From positions 77,715 through 141,714 of the forward strand of contig CAZXJI010000007.1 in the NCBI GenBank assembly GCA_964640955.1: a stretch of DNA of 64,000 bases, written 5' to 3'. Shown here in pieces: positions 7,004 to 15,322 of this stretch. The notes under the pieces were generated by a model, which ran no database searches, was not told the DNA's origin, and saw only the letters and a program-made list of their open reading frames with translations. This DNA comes from CAXXOK01 sp964640955 (lineage in GTDB: Bacteria; Bacillota; Clostridia; Christensenellales; Aristaeellaceae). Every line of letters begins with the position of its first letter. The stretch's first letter is position 1. The position numbers and the translations under genes were made by a program.

Positions 7004-8774
7004 AGCGCTGAACCTCCTGCGGTAAGATGGGGTCGGCCGCGCCGTCGGGCGAGCCGTATACCGCGCAGACGAGCGTATGCTCCCCGGCGGGCAGCCGCGC
7101 GGTGAGCGTGGGCAGCAGCGTGCGCGGCGACATGAGGTTGGTGTTGGGTTCCGGGGTCACGACGCTCGCCTGCCCGTACCCGGAAAGGGCGTATATCGCG
7201 CTGGTCCCCCACGGCGCGCGCACAACCGCCGCCTTTTCATCGACGGTCTGCACGGCTTCACCGCTTCCCTCGCGCGCGATGGCGAAGCCGCCCTCGGCCG
7301 CGTACACGTCCGTGCCGCAGGTCAGCCGGTGAACGCGCACGTGCCAGTTTTCGGGCAGCGGGATCACCTCGGTTCGTACCGTCACGTTCGGAAACGGCGA
7401 CCAGACGGAAACCACCCTGTCGGCCGTCACCGCGTACTCGACGCAGCCGTAGCGCGGATGGTAGGTGTCCCCGTCCAGGCTCACGGCAAGCATGCTGTCG
7501 AACGCGCCGTCCTTGAGCAGCTTTCCGGCTTTTGGGACGCTAAAGCCGAATACGGTCGAATAGGCAAACTTCTCGTACTTCGCCTCGTCGTGCGCGTGCT
7601 CGTGGGCGTGGTTGCCCGCGGTGTAGCCCAGCACGTGGCGGCCGTCCGCGCTCCGGCAGACGATCATGCGCGCGTGGGGCTGGTACGACGAAAGGGGCGC
7701 TGCAAACGGCTTTTCTTCCGCCGCCCAGAAGGGGTGCTCCGCAGGCAGCGCCAGGCACAGGAACGTCTTCATGGCCCAGTAGGGCGAGCCGGGGGCATTG
7801 TATCCCTCGGCCATGAGCAGGTCTGGGTAGCCATAGCCGATGGTCAGCACGCCGTCGCGGGTCAGGATCGGCTTTTGAAGCCATTGGCGCAGGTTTTGAA
7901 GCAGCAGATGCTTCAGCACCCCGTAGTCCACCGCGTCGCTCACGACGCCCGCGAACGCGGCCGCCGCGAAAAACGCGCCCTGCGCGAAGCGGTAGGTGAG
8001 GCTGCGGCCGTACGGCAGGGCGGAACCGCCCGCGTCGAACCGGCAGGCGTAATCCGCGGCGACCTGCACGGCGCGCCTGCGGTAGGCTTCGGCACGCTCG
8101 GGATCGGCGTTTCGCATGGCGACGGAATAGACCAGCCCGTAATAGTGAAACGCCCAGAAGGTGTAGTAGTCGCGCTGGTCGGGATAATCGAAGTACCAGC
8201 CGTCGCCCTCGTAGTGCGTTTCGATGTGCTCAAGGTCGGCCCGCAGCCGCTCCTCGGGGTACGGAAGCCCGCAGGTCCTAAAACCGATGTTCACCAGCAC
8301 CCTAAAGAAAATCCAGTTGTTCTTGGGCATGTCGAGGCGGTTGATGCGGTCGAGCCAGCGGTAGAGGTTCCTCCGCGCTTCCTCCGGCAGGGAAAAGTAA
8401 AACGCCTCCGGCGCAAGGCACATGCCCGTGCCGAACACCGCCATTTCCACCAGCCGCTGGTCGTAATCCCCCGGCTCGCCCCAGTATTCCGGGTGCGCGG
8501 GATTCACGCCGTTTACGATACCTTCCCGCCATGCGTCCCACAGCGGGCGCGCGGCGGCGCAGTCGCCCAAAAGCATCGGGACGATCGCCCACAGCGGGCG
8601 CGCGAACGCCTCCATCTGCGCGATCGCGTCCGGGTAGACCGCGCCGGTTTCCCCCAGGCGCAGCCGGGCATGCCCCTTGCTTAAGAGCGGGAGCAGCGGC
8701 GAAAGCAGATCGGCGGCCGCGCGCTCCACATCGGCGCGGGTGCGCAGCGGATTGTTTGCCACGGGATTGCCCAT
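6987..8774 (-). CDS. DUF2264 domain protein
   Basis: The 595-residue protein starts MGNPVANNPLRTRADVERAAADLL, the usual DUF2264 opening. The helical N-terminal half (EYWGEPGDYDQRLVEMA, PKNNWIFFRVLVN) resembles alpha/alpha-toroid carbohydrate-active proteins, followed by a beta-rich half. No secretion signal is seen. DUF2264 proteins recur in loci that degrade uronic-acid polysaccharides, where they are suspected hydrolases or lyases; no reaction is assigned here. Its ATG overlaps the stop of the preceding gene (TAATG), showing a tight operon. Confidence 0.8.
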   Translation of the reverse strand: MGNPVANNPLRTRADVERAAADLLSPLLPLLSKGHARLRLGETGAVYPDAIAQMEAFARPLWAIVPMLLGDCAAARPLWDAWREGIVNGVNPAHPEYWGEPGDYDQRLVEMAVFGTGMCLAPEAFYFSLPEEARRNLYRWLDRINRLDMPKNNWIFFRVLVNIGFRTCGLPYPEERLRADLEHIETHYEGDGWYFDYPDQRDYYTFWAFHYYGLVYSVAMRNADPERAEAYRRRAVQVAADYACRFDAGGSALPYGRSLTYRFAQGAFFAAAAFAGVVSDAVDYGVLKHLLLQNLRQWLQKPILTRDGVLTIGYGYPDLLMAEGYNAPGSPYWAMKTFLCLALPAEHPFWAAEEKPFAAPLSSYQPHARMIVCRSADGRHVLGYTAGNHAHEHAHDEAKYEKFAYSTVFGFSVPKAGKLLKDGAFDSMLAVSLDGDTYHPRYGCVEYAVTADRVVSVWSPFPNVTVRTEVIPLPENWHVRVHRLTCGTDVYAAEGGFAIAREGSGEAVQTVDEKAAVVRAPWGTSAIYALSGYGQASVVTPEPNTNLMSPRTLLPTLTARLPAGEHTLVCAVYGSPDGAADPILPQEVQRYAELG

Positions 8775-10597
8775 TATGCTTCAACTCCTGAAAATTCAAA
8801 TCGCGCGCGGTGCCGGGCCGCCGGCGCGGCGGCGAGGGTCACGCGGTACAGGCTTCCCGGAAAGCTGCGCGCCATGCGCGCATCCGTCACGGGAATCTCC
8901 TCTCGGGAAAACGCAAGCTCCGCCGGGAAGGTCATGCGCACGTCCCTGGCGATCAGTTCCCCCGCACCGGCTTCGGGCTTCGCGCGGAACATCCACACCC
9001 ATTCCACGCCTTTCGGCCCGGCAAGCGTCAGCTCGTCCGTGACCGTCACGCGCTCCCCCACGGAAACCGTGCGCGTAAAGCGGTCGATCCCCGCTTCGGG
9101 CGGATAGGCGTGTGCGAGCTCCATTTGGGTGCCGTCCGGGAAAGATTCCACAAACTCCGCGTGGTACCCTTCTCCCTCCCGCTGTTCCACGCCGCCCACC
9201 ATGGGCACGTTGTGGTACGCCGCGCGGGTGTTCCACAGCGTATAGCGCTCCCCGGAGAAGGTTTTGGCGGTGTAGACCCTGTTGCCCGCGTCGATCAGGC
9301 ACGGCTCACCCTTGTAATAGACGATCAGGCTGCCCACGTCGTTGTGGTTGTGGCTTTCGCCGTTGTGCCCGCCCTTGACGGCCGCATAGAAGTCCCCGTG
9401 TTCGAAGGCGAACACCTGCAGGCGCGGCAGGATCACCGTGCGCGCCGCCTTGGTTTCCTCCGCACGCGCGGCATCCGCTTCCGGTATCGGGGTAAACAGG
9501 GCGTTGAGCACCCGGCTCATCTGCGGCGTGTCGCGGGGCCGCGGGTCCGTGCGCGAAGAAGCGATACCCGCGCCCAGCGCCGCGAGCGCGGGGTTGCCCG
9601 TGCGCAGGCCGAAAACGTACACGCGCTCGCCGTCCAGCATGGGCTTGGCGTCGCAGTCGGCAAAATTCCAGTACCATTCCCCTGCGATGTGCGCCGCAAG
9701 CGGAAACAAAGCGATGTTGCGGATCAGCGGCTCCCCGTAGAAGTCCGCCTGCCCGCCGGTCGCCAGCCGGAGGCTTTCCAGGCAGTCCAGCAGGCTTCCC
9801 CCCGCCATGTTCCAGTAGCCGCATCCCTCGTCGCAGCCACCGTCGGCCGGCTGACAGGCCAGGTAACGGTCAAGCATCCCCATGGCGCGCGCAAGCGCCG
9901 CCGCGAGACGGTCGTCGTCCTCCTCAAAAAGCAGGAACGCGTCGATAACGTTGGAAAGGATCCACGGCGTCCAATTATTGAGGTTCTTGCGCACAAATCC
10001 CATCCACCAGAAGTCGTCCCGCTCCATGAACGGCGCAAACACACGCGTCTCCAACTCCAGCCGCACGCGCTTCCGCAGGAGGGGCGCTACGGCGTCCAGT
10101 TCGCGGCTGAGCAGGTAAACCGTGTAGGCCAGCGTCGCCGCCGTCTGCGCCGCGAACAGGTCGATATACGGGCGGCGCGCGTCCGGCAGCGGGGTTTCCT
10201 TCTCGTGCCCGGGCCTGCCGTCCGCGGCGCCGTTGTGCGCGCTGATCACCCAGCTGGTTTCCTCGCACAGGTGCCACAGGCCGTCGACGACCGCGTCCAG
10301 ATACGTTCCATCGTGCGCCGCGCATTCCGCCAGCGCCGCGCCCATCAACAGCGTCCGCCGCCTGAAATACGGCTTCTCGAACGCCTGCCGGTCGCCGCTG
10401 CGCGCATAGGCCAGGTAGGCGGTCGCGGGCAGGTCGGGATAGCCGGCCTTCGCCTCGTCGCCCCACCTAAGGATCGCCTCGCGGCCGGGAAGGCTTTCCC
10501 ACGCGGCGCGATTCCGCGCGGTCGGGAAAAGGCCGCGCTTCTCCCGGGGAACAAGCTGCGAACGAAGGTCGTTTTTTGCCAGATACTCGCTGAACAC
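8774..10597 (-). CDS. Heparinase II/III-family protein (predicted polysaccharide lyase)
   Basis: The 607-residue protein has an N-terminal alpha/alpha toroid (about 1-350, with NNWTPWILSNVIDAFLLFEED) and a C-terminal beta-sandwich beginning near KGGHNGESHNHNDVGSLIVY and CLIDAGNRVYTAKTFSGERY. That arrangement matches heparinase II/III and PL15/PL21-type lyases. The Asn-Trp-x-Pro and His-Asn-His-Asn-Asp residues are typical active-site or metal-site residues. No signal peptide is visible, so it probably acts on imported oligosaccharides. The start is GTG at 10597 after GAGGGAGC. Its product would be the substrate of the GH88 enzyme. Confidence 0.82.
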   Translation of the reverse strand: MFSEYLAKNDLRSQLVPREKRGLFPTARNRAAWESLPGREAILRWGDEAKAGYPDLPATAYLAYARSGDRQAFEKPYFRRRTLLMGAALAECAAHDGTYLDAVVDGLWHLCEETSWVISAHNGAADGRPGHEKETPLPDARRPYIDLFAAQTAATLAYTVYLLSRELDAVAPLLRKRVRLELETRVFAPFMERDDFWWMGFVRKNLNNWTPWILSNVIDAFLLFEEDDDRLAAALARAMGMLDRYLACQPADGGCDEGCGYWNMAGGSLLDCLESLRLATGGQADFYGEPLIRNIALFPLAAHIAGEWYWNFADCDAKPMLDGERVYVFGLRTGNPALAALGAGIASSRTDPRPRDTPQMSRVLNALFTPIPEADAARAEETKAARTVILPRLQVFAFEHGDFYAAVKGGHNGESHNHNDVGSLIVYYKGEPCLIDAGNRVYTAKTFSGERYTLWNTRAAYHNVPMVGGVEQREGEGYHAEFVESFPDGTQMELAHAYPPEAGIDRFTRTVSVGERVTVTDELTLAGPKGVEWVWMFRAKPEAGAGELIARDVRMTFPAELAFSREEIPVTDARMARSFPGSLYRVTLAAAPAARHRARFEFSGVEA

Positions 10598-10606
10598 GCT
10601 CCCTCA

Positions 10607-11470
10607 TCACCCTTTCAGGCCCGTGGTGGCGATACCTTCGATGAAGTACCTTTGCAGAAACAGAAACGCGAGCGTGACCGGCACCAGCGAGCACAGCGAC
10701 GCCGCCATAATCAGGTGATAGTCGCTGGAATATTGCTGGATGAAGCGCTTCAACCCGATCTGGATGGTTTTCACGCTGTCGGTGGTCAGGTAGATGAGCG
10801 GGCCCATATAATCGTTCCAGGTGTTGACGAAGGTGAAGATGAGCAGGGTAACCACCGCGGGCTTGGCCAGCGGCAGGATGATGCGCCACCAGATGCCGTA
10901 CTCGCTCAGACCGTCGATGCGCGCGGCCTCGCTGAGCTCGTTGGGGATGCTCAGGTAGAACTGCCGCATCAGGAACACCCCGAAGGCGGAAAAGCTTTGC
11001 AGCACGATCAGCGCCCAGAGCGTATCGTACAGCCCCGCCGTGCGCATCATGATGAACTGGGGCAGCATGTACACCTGCCAGGGCACGGCGATGGTGCCGA
11101 TATAGGCCAGGAACAGCGCGTCCCGCCCGCGGAAGCGCATTTTGGCGAAGGCGTAGGCCGCGAAGGTGGAGGTGAGAATCTGCATGAACGTCACGGCCAC
11201 GGACACGACGGCCGTGTTCTTGAAATACACGCCCAGCGACACCCTTTGCCAGATGGTTATGTAGTTCTCCCAATGCGGATCGGCGGGTATCCACTCGATG
11301 GGATAGCGGAACACGTCCCTGTCCAGCTTGAGCGACGAGGAGAGCATCCAGGCGAAGGGAATCAGCGCCAGAAAGGCGAACAGGATCAAAAAGAAAACCA
11401 AAACCGCTTTGCCGATGATTTTCCCGACCGCGTTCCTTTCGGTCAGGCGGCGGCGACGAACCCTATCCAT
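10607..11470 (-). CDS. Carbohydrate ABC transporter permease (MalG type)
   Basis: The 287-residue protein has six predicted membrane segments (first about 17-40: VLVFFLILFAFLALIPFAW). The EAA loop EAARIDGLSEYGIWWRIILP, near residue 190, contacts the ATPase. It is the second of two CUT1-family permeases in the operon. No ATPase gene is present in the locus, so a shared MsmX/MalK-type ATPase elsewhere must energise it. The ATG has AAAGGAGGGAAC upstream. Confidence 0.9.
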   Translation of the reverse strand: MDRVRRRRLTERNAVGKIIGKAVLVFFLILFAFLALIPFAWMLSSSLKLDRDVFRYPIEWIPADPHWENYITIWQRVSLGVYFKNTAVVSVAVTFMQILTSTFAAYAFAKMRFRGRDALFLAYIGTIAVPWQVYMLPQFIMMRTAGLYDTLWALIVLQSFSAFGVFLMRQFYLSIPNELSEAARIDGLSEYGIWWRIILPLAKPAVVTLLIFTFVNTWNDYMGPLIYLTTDSVKTIQIGLKRFIQQYSSDYHLIMAASLCSLVPVTLAFLFLQRYFIEGIATTGLKG

Positions 11471-11489
11471 AACCGTGTTCCCTCCTTTC

Positions 11490-12413
11490 CTACATGTAGT
11501 TGACCCATTTCTTTTCGGCGCGGAACTGCACGACGGTAATCGTAAGCACGATCGCGAACAGGATCATCGACACGGCGCTGGCGACGCCGTACTTGATCTG
11601 CGTAAAGCTCAAATCGAATATATAGGTCACCAGCATCTTGGTGGCGCGACCGGGGCCGCCCTCGGTCATGATGGCGACGGTATCGAATATCTTAAAGCAG
11701 GTGATGGTCATCATAATGGTCACGAAAAACGTGGTGGGCGTCAGCATCGGAAGCGTAATCTTGCGGAACTGCTGCCAGCCGCTGGCCCCGTCCACCGTGG
11801 CCGCCTCGTACAGCTCGCGCGGCACGCCCTGCAGCCCCGCCAGATACATGACCATGTAATACCCGGCGCTGCGCCATACGCCGACCAGAATCAGCGCGAC
11901 CATCGCCAGCTGACGGTTTTGCGTCCATGATTTGTCGATATTGATGCCGAAGATTTTGAAAAACTCGTTCACCGGGCCGAATTTCATGAGCATAAAGCTC
12001 CAGCACACGCATATGGCGACGACCGACGCCACATACGGGAAGAAAAAAACGGTGCGGAAGAACTTCGCGCCCCGGGTAGCACGGTTCAGGACCATCGCCA
12101 GCCCCAGCGAAAACGCGACCGTCAGGGGCACGGTGAAAAGCGTGTACACCGTCGTATTGCGAATGGTGATGCCAAGGTCGCTTTTGGTAAAGCTGAAATT
12201 CTTGAATATCGTCTGGAAGTTGTCCAGCCCCGCCCACGTGATGCGGCTGAACGATCCGCCGTTCCAGTTCAGAAACGCCAGTACAATGGAAAACAGGACG
12301 GGTATCAGCGTAAAGATCGCGAACCCGATGAAATTCGGCGCCAGAAACGAGTAGGCGATCCACGTGTTTCTGCGTTCCAGCCTGCTCATTCGCTTTACGG
12401 CCTTCCCCTCCAT
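11490..12413 (-). CDS. Carbohydrate ABC transporter permease (MalF type)
   Basis: The 307-residue membrane protein starts with an N-terminal helix (WIAYSFLAPNFIGFAIFTLIPV) and carries the EAA motif YEAATVDGASGWQQFRKITLP near residue 220. It pairs with the MalG-type permease 20 bases downstream. ATG 12413 is preferred over the TTG two codons upstream because AAGGGGG sits 7 bases before it, whereas it is only about 2 bases before the TTG. Confidence 0.9.
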   Translation of the reverse strand: MEGKAVKRMSRLERRNTWIAYSFLAPNFIGFAIFTLIPVLFSIVLAFLNWNGGSFSRITWAGLDNFQTIFKNFSFTKSDLGITIRNTTVYTLFTVPLTVAFSLGLAMVLNRATRGAKFFRTVFFFPYVASVVAICVCWSFMLMKFGPVNEFFKIFGINIDKSWTQNRQLAMVALILVGVWRSAGYYMVMYLAGLQGVPRELYEAATVDGASGWQQFRKITLPMLTPTTFFVTIMMTITCFKIFDTVAIMTEGGPGRATKMLVTYIFDLSFTQIKYGVASAVSMILFAIVLTITVVQFRAEKKWVNYM

Positions 12414-12552
12414 GGACAATCCCCCTTTGTGCGGTCGTACGGTGCCGGCGTCGCCGTGAACGCACGCCGCGCCCGGCGATAAACTTGTTTTCCGTATTCA
12501 TTCCGCGCGCGGGCGGGCGTTCCCTCCCGGCGGGCGCGGCGGTCGAAAGAAA

Positions 12553-12670
12553 GCCGGGAGGAGATGCCTTCCTCCCGGCGGTCTCTCCGACGGCTTCGCT
12601 GTCCCCTCGCAAGCCGCGGCTGTTTCCGTGTCGAATGCCTCCGGGAGGGGTTTACGTCCCTCCCGGAGGC
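12553..12670 (-). repeat. Two related stem-loops between binding protein and permease genes
   Basis: GCCGGGAGGA/TCCTCCCGGC (12553-12579) and GCCTCCGGGAGGG/CCCTCCCGGAGGC (12637-12670) are perfect hairpins that share the CCGGGAGG core. Neither has a T run on the minus strand. Such hairpins after a solute-binding-protein gene usually protect or partly terminate the mRNA, so that binding protein exceeds permease. The rest of the roughly 270-base gap (12414-12683) shows no gene. Confidence 0.6.
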
Positions 12671-12683
12671 GGTACTCGGTCGA

Positions 12684-13943
12684 TTACTCCGCCAGCAGCT
12701 CGGCGACGCGGTCGTTCATTTCGGCCACGCCTTCGTCCACGCTCAGCTCGCGGCTCATGATCAGGGTATGCTCCTCGTTGACGATGGTCTTGATTTCGCT
12801 GACCTTGTCGCCCACGGGCCACTCAATGCTCATCTGGGAGGGCACCAGCGCCACCTTGCAGGCGTCGTCGGTCGGGAAGCCTTCCGCGGACGCCATGAGG
12901 GCGGCCACCTCGTCGCTTACGTACGCGGGACGCGTGCCCACGGCGGCGATGGCCTTGGCGCCTTCCAGCCCGGCGCGCCAGGAGATGAACTTCCAGGCCG
13001 CGTCCTTATGCTGGGCGTTTTTGTTGATGCAGGCGCCCGTGAGGGAGCCGAAGCTGGAACCGGCGGGCACGCCTTCCATATGCGGAACGGCCACGAAGCT
13101 CCAGTCGAAGTCGTAGGTGCCCTTCTGTTTTTCGTTGATGAGGGTTGCGGCGAACCAGTAGCCCATGGGCAGCATGGCGATGTTGCCCTGGTAGAAAGCC
13201 GCGGAGTAATGGAGGTTGGCGGCTTTCAGCTCGGTGTACGCCTGGCACACGCCTTCGTCCTCCAGCCCGAGGGTGAGGTTATAGAAGTACTTGAGCGGGT
13301 CGTAGTTGCCGTCGGCCAGGGTGTATTTCCCGTCGCACACGGCCCAGTTGCACACGGCGCTCAGCCACGTATGGTAATGGGTGCCGTAGATTTTGTCGAT
13401 GCCTTCGCCGCTGGTCATGGAGCGGGCGAGATCGGCGTACGTTTCCCAGGTCATGTCGTTGGTGGGATAAGCGATACCCGCGTTGTCAAACAGGGTCTTG
13501 TTGTAGAACAGCACCCAGAAGTCGCTGCGGTACGGCAGCGCGTAGAGCTTCTCGTCGGTGCCGCGATAGTATTTCTCCATGCCCAGGTAATGGCTCAGGT
13601 CGTAGCCGTCCGCGGAAATATTGCTTTCCAGGTCGTCCACGAAGCCCTGCTCGATCCAGTTCTGCAGGTCGCTGAGCTCCTTGACGTCGAAGACGTCGGT
13701 CGTATCGCCGCCGCTGAGCATGGTGGTGGTCTTGATGTTATAGTCCTGCGAGGCTACGTCCACGTATTGCAGGTCGATATCCGGGTAGGCGGCCTCGAAC
13801 GCCGCTTCGGTCGCGGCCAGGTAGCCGCCGGTGGTCGTATCCCAGGATGCGACGGTGAGCACCGTCTTTTCTTCGGCGGTCGACACGCCGCAGACGCCCA
13901 GGAGCATCACAACAGCCAACAGCAGGGAAACCAGTTTTTTCAT
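12684..13943 (-). CDS. Extracellular carbohydrate-binding protein of an ABC importer
   Basis: The 419-residue protein begins with a signal peptide (MKKLVSLLLAVVMLLGVCGVSTA, cleavage predicted before EEK). Family-1 solute-binding features follow: VASWDTTTGGYLAATEAAFEA and DVFDVKELSDLQNWIEQGF. The LGVC sequence is a poor lipobox because Val precedes Cys, so lipid anchoring is doubtful. It is the first gene of the operon, with AAAGGAGG upstream, behind a strong promoter and two LacI-type sites. It should capture oligosaccharides for the two permeases downstream. Confidence 0.9.
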   Translation of the reverse strand: MKKLVSLLLAVVMLLGVCGVSTAEEKTVLTVASWDTTTGGYLAATEAAFEAAYPDIDLQYVDVASQDYNIKTTTMLSGGDTTDVFDVKELSDLQNWIEQGFVDDLESNISADGYDLSHYLGMEKYYRGTDEKLYALPYRSDFWVLFYNKTLFDNAGIAYPTNDMTWETYADLARSMTSGEGIDKIYGTHYHTWLSAVCNWAVCDGKYTLADGNYDPLKYFYNLTLGLEDEGVCQAYTELKAANLHYSAAFYQGNIAMLPMGYWFAATLINEKQKGTYDFDWSFVAVPHMEGVPAGSSFGSLTGACINKNAQHKDAAWKFISWRAGLEGAKAIAAVGTRPAYVSDEVAALMASAEGFPTDDACKVALVPSQMSIEWPVGDKVSEIKTIVNEEHTLIMSRELSVDEGVAEMNDRVAELLAE

Positions 13944-13975
13944 CTTGTGTTCCTCCTTTGATGGTGCGGCAATTT

Positions 13976-14014
13976 TGGTATCGGTTCCATTGTGTTTTGC
14001 CCAACGGAACCGAT
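13976..14014. promoter_or_regulatory. LacI-type operators in the polysaccharide operon leader
   Basis: TGGTATCGGTTCCA (13976-13989) is a 14-base near-palindrome with central CG, the form bound by LacI-family proteins. A half-site GGAACCGAT lies at 14006-14014. Both fall between the predicted transcription start (about 14037) and the binding-protein gene, where a bound repressor would block elongation. Confidence 0.65.
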
Positions 14015-14043
14015 TTTCCGTCTGCCGCTTTCTCTTTATGTCG

Positions 14044-14072
14044 ATATTAGCATGCTATTTACACATTGTCAA
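14044..14072 (-). promoter_or_regulatory. Strong promoter of the polysaccharide operon
   Basis: Minus-strand TTGACA (14072-14067) and TAATAT (14049-14044) have a 17-base spacer. The consensus -35 and ideal spacing indicate a strong SigA-type promoter driving the seven-gene leftward operon. Confidence 0.85.
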
Positions 14073-14115
14073 CATGTTTTCGATCATCTTTGTCTTGTTT
14101 TCCTGCTATTCCTGT

Positions 14116-14129
14116 TGGCATCGGTTCCA
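14116..14129. promoter_or_regulatory. LacI-type operator next to the regulator promoter
   Basis: TGGCATCGGTTCCA differs from the 13976 site by one base and extends to TTGG...CCAA at its ends. It lies just upstream of the regulator's -35, so the regulator probably also controls itself. Confidence 0.65.
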
Positions 14130-14137
14130 ATTTCCTA

Positions 14138-14166
14138 TTGCATTTCGTCCCCCCATCCGCTATAAT
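14138..14166 (+). promoter_or_regulatory. Promoter of the LacI-family regulator gene
   Basis: TTGCAT (14138-14143) and a perfect TATAAT (14161-14166) are separated by 17 bases. Transcription would start about 25 bases before the GTG. Confidence 0.8.
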
Positions 14167-14196
14167 AACGGTAGCATGAAACGGAGGCGCGTAAAC

Positions 14197-15261
14197 GTGG
14201 CGGACAAGACGACCATCTACGATATCGCCCGGGAGGCCGGTGTGGCGCCTTCCACCGTATCGCGGGTATTGACGGGGCACAAAAACGTCAGCGCCAAAAC
14301 GCGCGAGAAGGTGCAGGGCATCATCGACCGGCGGCACTTCACCCCCAGCCTTTCCGCGCAGGCGCTGGAGCAAAACAAGCAGCGGGTCAAGACGCTGGGC
14401 GTCATCATGCCGGAGGTGACCGACCATTACTCCGGCAAAATTCTCTGCGCCGCCACGCGGGAGGCCCGGCGGCTGGGCTACGAAACGCTCCTGTTTCAAC
14501 TGCCCTTCGGCGAAAAGTACGATTTCGGCGAGGTGGCGGATCAGCTGATCCGCCGCCGCCTGGACGGGGCGCTGTACTCCGGCGGCGTGCTGGAGGCCGC
14601 GCGGCCCGACCTGCCCGGCGCGCTGAACCGGCTGATGGAGTACATGCCGCTGGTCGCCATCTCCCCGCCCATCGCCGGCGTGAACTGCACGTTCCTGCAC
14701 AACGATCTGGAAACCACCATGTACCACGCGGTGCAGCACCTGTACATGCTCGGGCACAAGCGCATCGCCTTCGTCGGCGGCGGGCGCACCATGCGGGATT
14801 CGGGCGCCCGCGCCCGCGGCTACCTGCGTGCCGTGAGCGAGCTGGGCATGACGGATATCCCTTCCTATCACGGGGAGGGCGGCTTTACCGCCGAAAGCGG
14901 CGAGATCGCCGTGCTGCGGCTGTTCGCCGACGCGGACAGGAGCGACAGGCCTTCCGCCATCGTGGCCTTCAGCGATCTGGTGGCGCTGGGGGCGCTCAAG
15001 CAGTTGCACGTCATGGGTCTCAGGGTACCGCAGGACGTGGCGATGATCGGGTGCGACAACACGTTTTTCAGCGCCTACACCATTCCCCCGCTGACGACCA
15101 TCGACCTGTACAGCGAGGAGCGCGCGCGCACGGCCGTGGGTGAGCTGATCAATTGCAGCAAGGAGTCCACCCCCAAGCCGCCGTTCACGCTGGTGCGCGC
15201 GCCCGCGTTTATCGTGCGGGAAAGCTGCGGGGTGACGCTCGGACGGCGGGAAAACCTGTGA
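14197..15261 (+). CDS. LacI-family transcriptional regulator of the polysaccharide locus
   Basis: The 354-residue protein has an N-terminal helix-turn-helix (TIYDIAREAGVAPSTVSRVL, residues about 5-24) and hinge, then a periplasmic-binding-protein-like ligand domain (VKTLGVIMPEV, GHKRIAFVGGG, QDVAMIGCDNTFFSAYTIPP). The GTG at 14197 is chosen over ATG 14176 because GGAGG lies nine bases before it and it gives the usual MADKTTIYDIA start. It is divergent from the transport operon and shares LacI-type sites with it. The inducer is presumably an oligosaccharide from the pathway. Confidence 0.9.
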   Translation: MADKTTIYDIAREAGVAPSTVSRVLTGHKNVSAKTREKVQGIIDRRHFTPSLSAQALEQNKQRVKTLGVIMPEVTDHYSGKILCAATREARRLGYETLLFQLPFGEKYDFGEVADQLIRRRLDGALYSGGVLEAARPDLPGALNRLMEYMPLVAISPPIAGVNCTFLHNDLETTMYHAVQHLYMLGHKRIAFVGGGRTMRDSGARARGYLRAVSELGMTDIPSYHGEGGFTAESGEIAVLRLFADADRSDRPSAIVAFSDLVALGALKQLHVMGLRVPQDVAMIGCDNTFFSAYTIPPLTTIDLYSEERARTAVGELINCSKESTPKPPFTLVRAPAFIVRESCGVTLGRRENL

Positions 15262-15267
15262 TCAAAG

Positions 15268-15313
15268 CGACGAAAAGCGCCGGCGGAGCAGATTCCGCCG
15301 GCGCTTTTCGTCG
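15268..15313. terminator. Bidirectional terminator between regulator and LRR gene
   Basis: Perfect 20-base inverted arms (15268-15287 and 15294-15313) with a 6-base loop contain A and T runs at the stem base (GAAAAGCGCC / GGCGCTTTTC). The hairpin lies between convergent genes and can serve both. Confidence 0.85.
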
Positions 15314-15322
15314 TTTCAGGGT

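Noticed and set aside
7077..8684. Long plus-strand frame opposite the DUF2264 gene
   Set aside because: Composition is Arg/Val/His/Gly-rich without motifs, and the opposite strand encodes a recognised protein family with good ribosome sites.
8810..11503. Nearly 900-codon plus-strand frame opposite the heparinase-like and permease genes
   Set aside because: It is antisense to three clear genes; no domain or membrane pattern makes sense.
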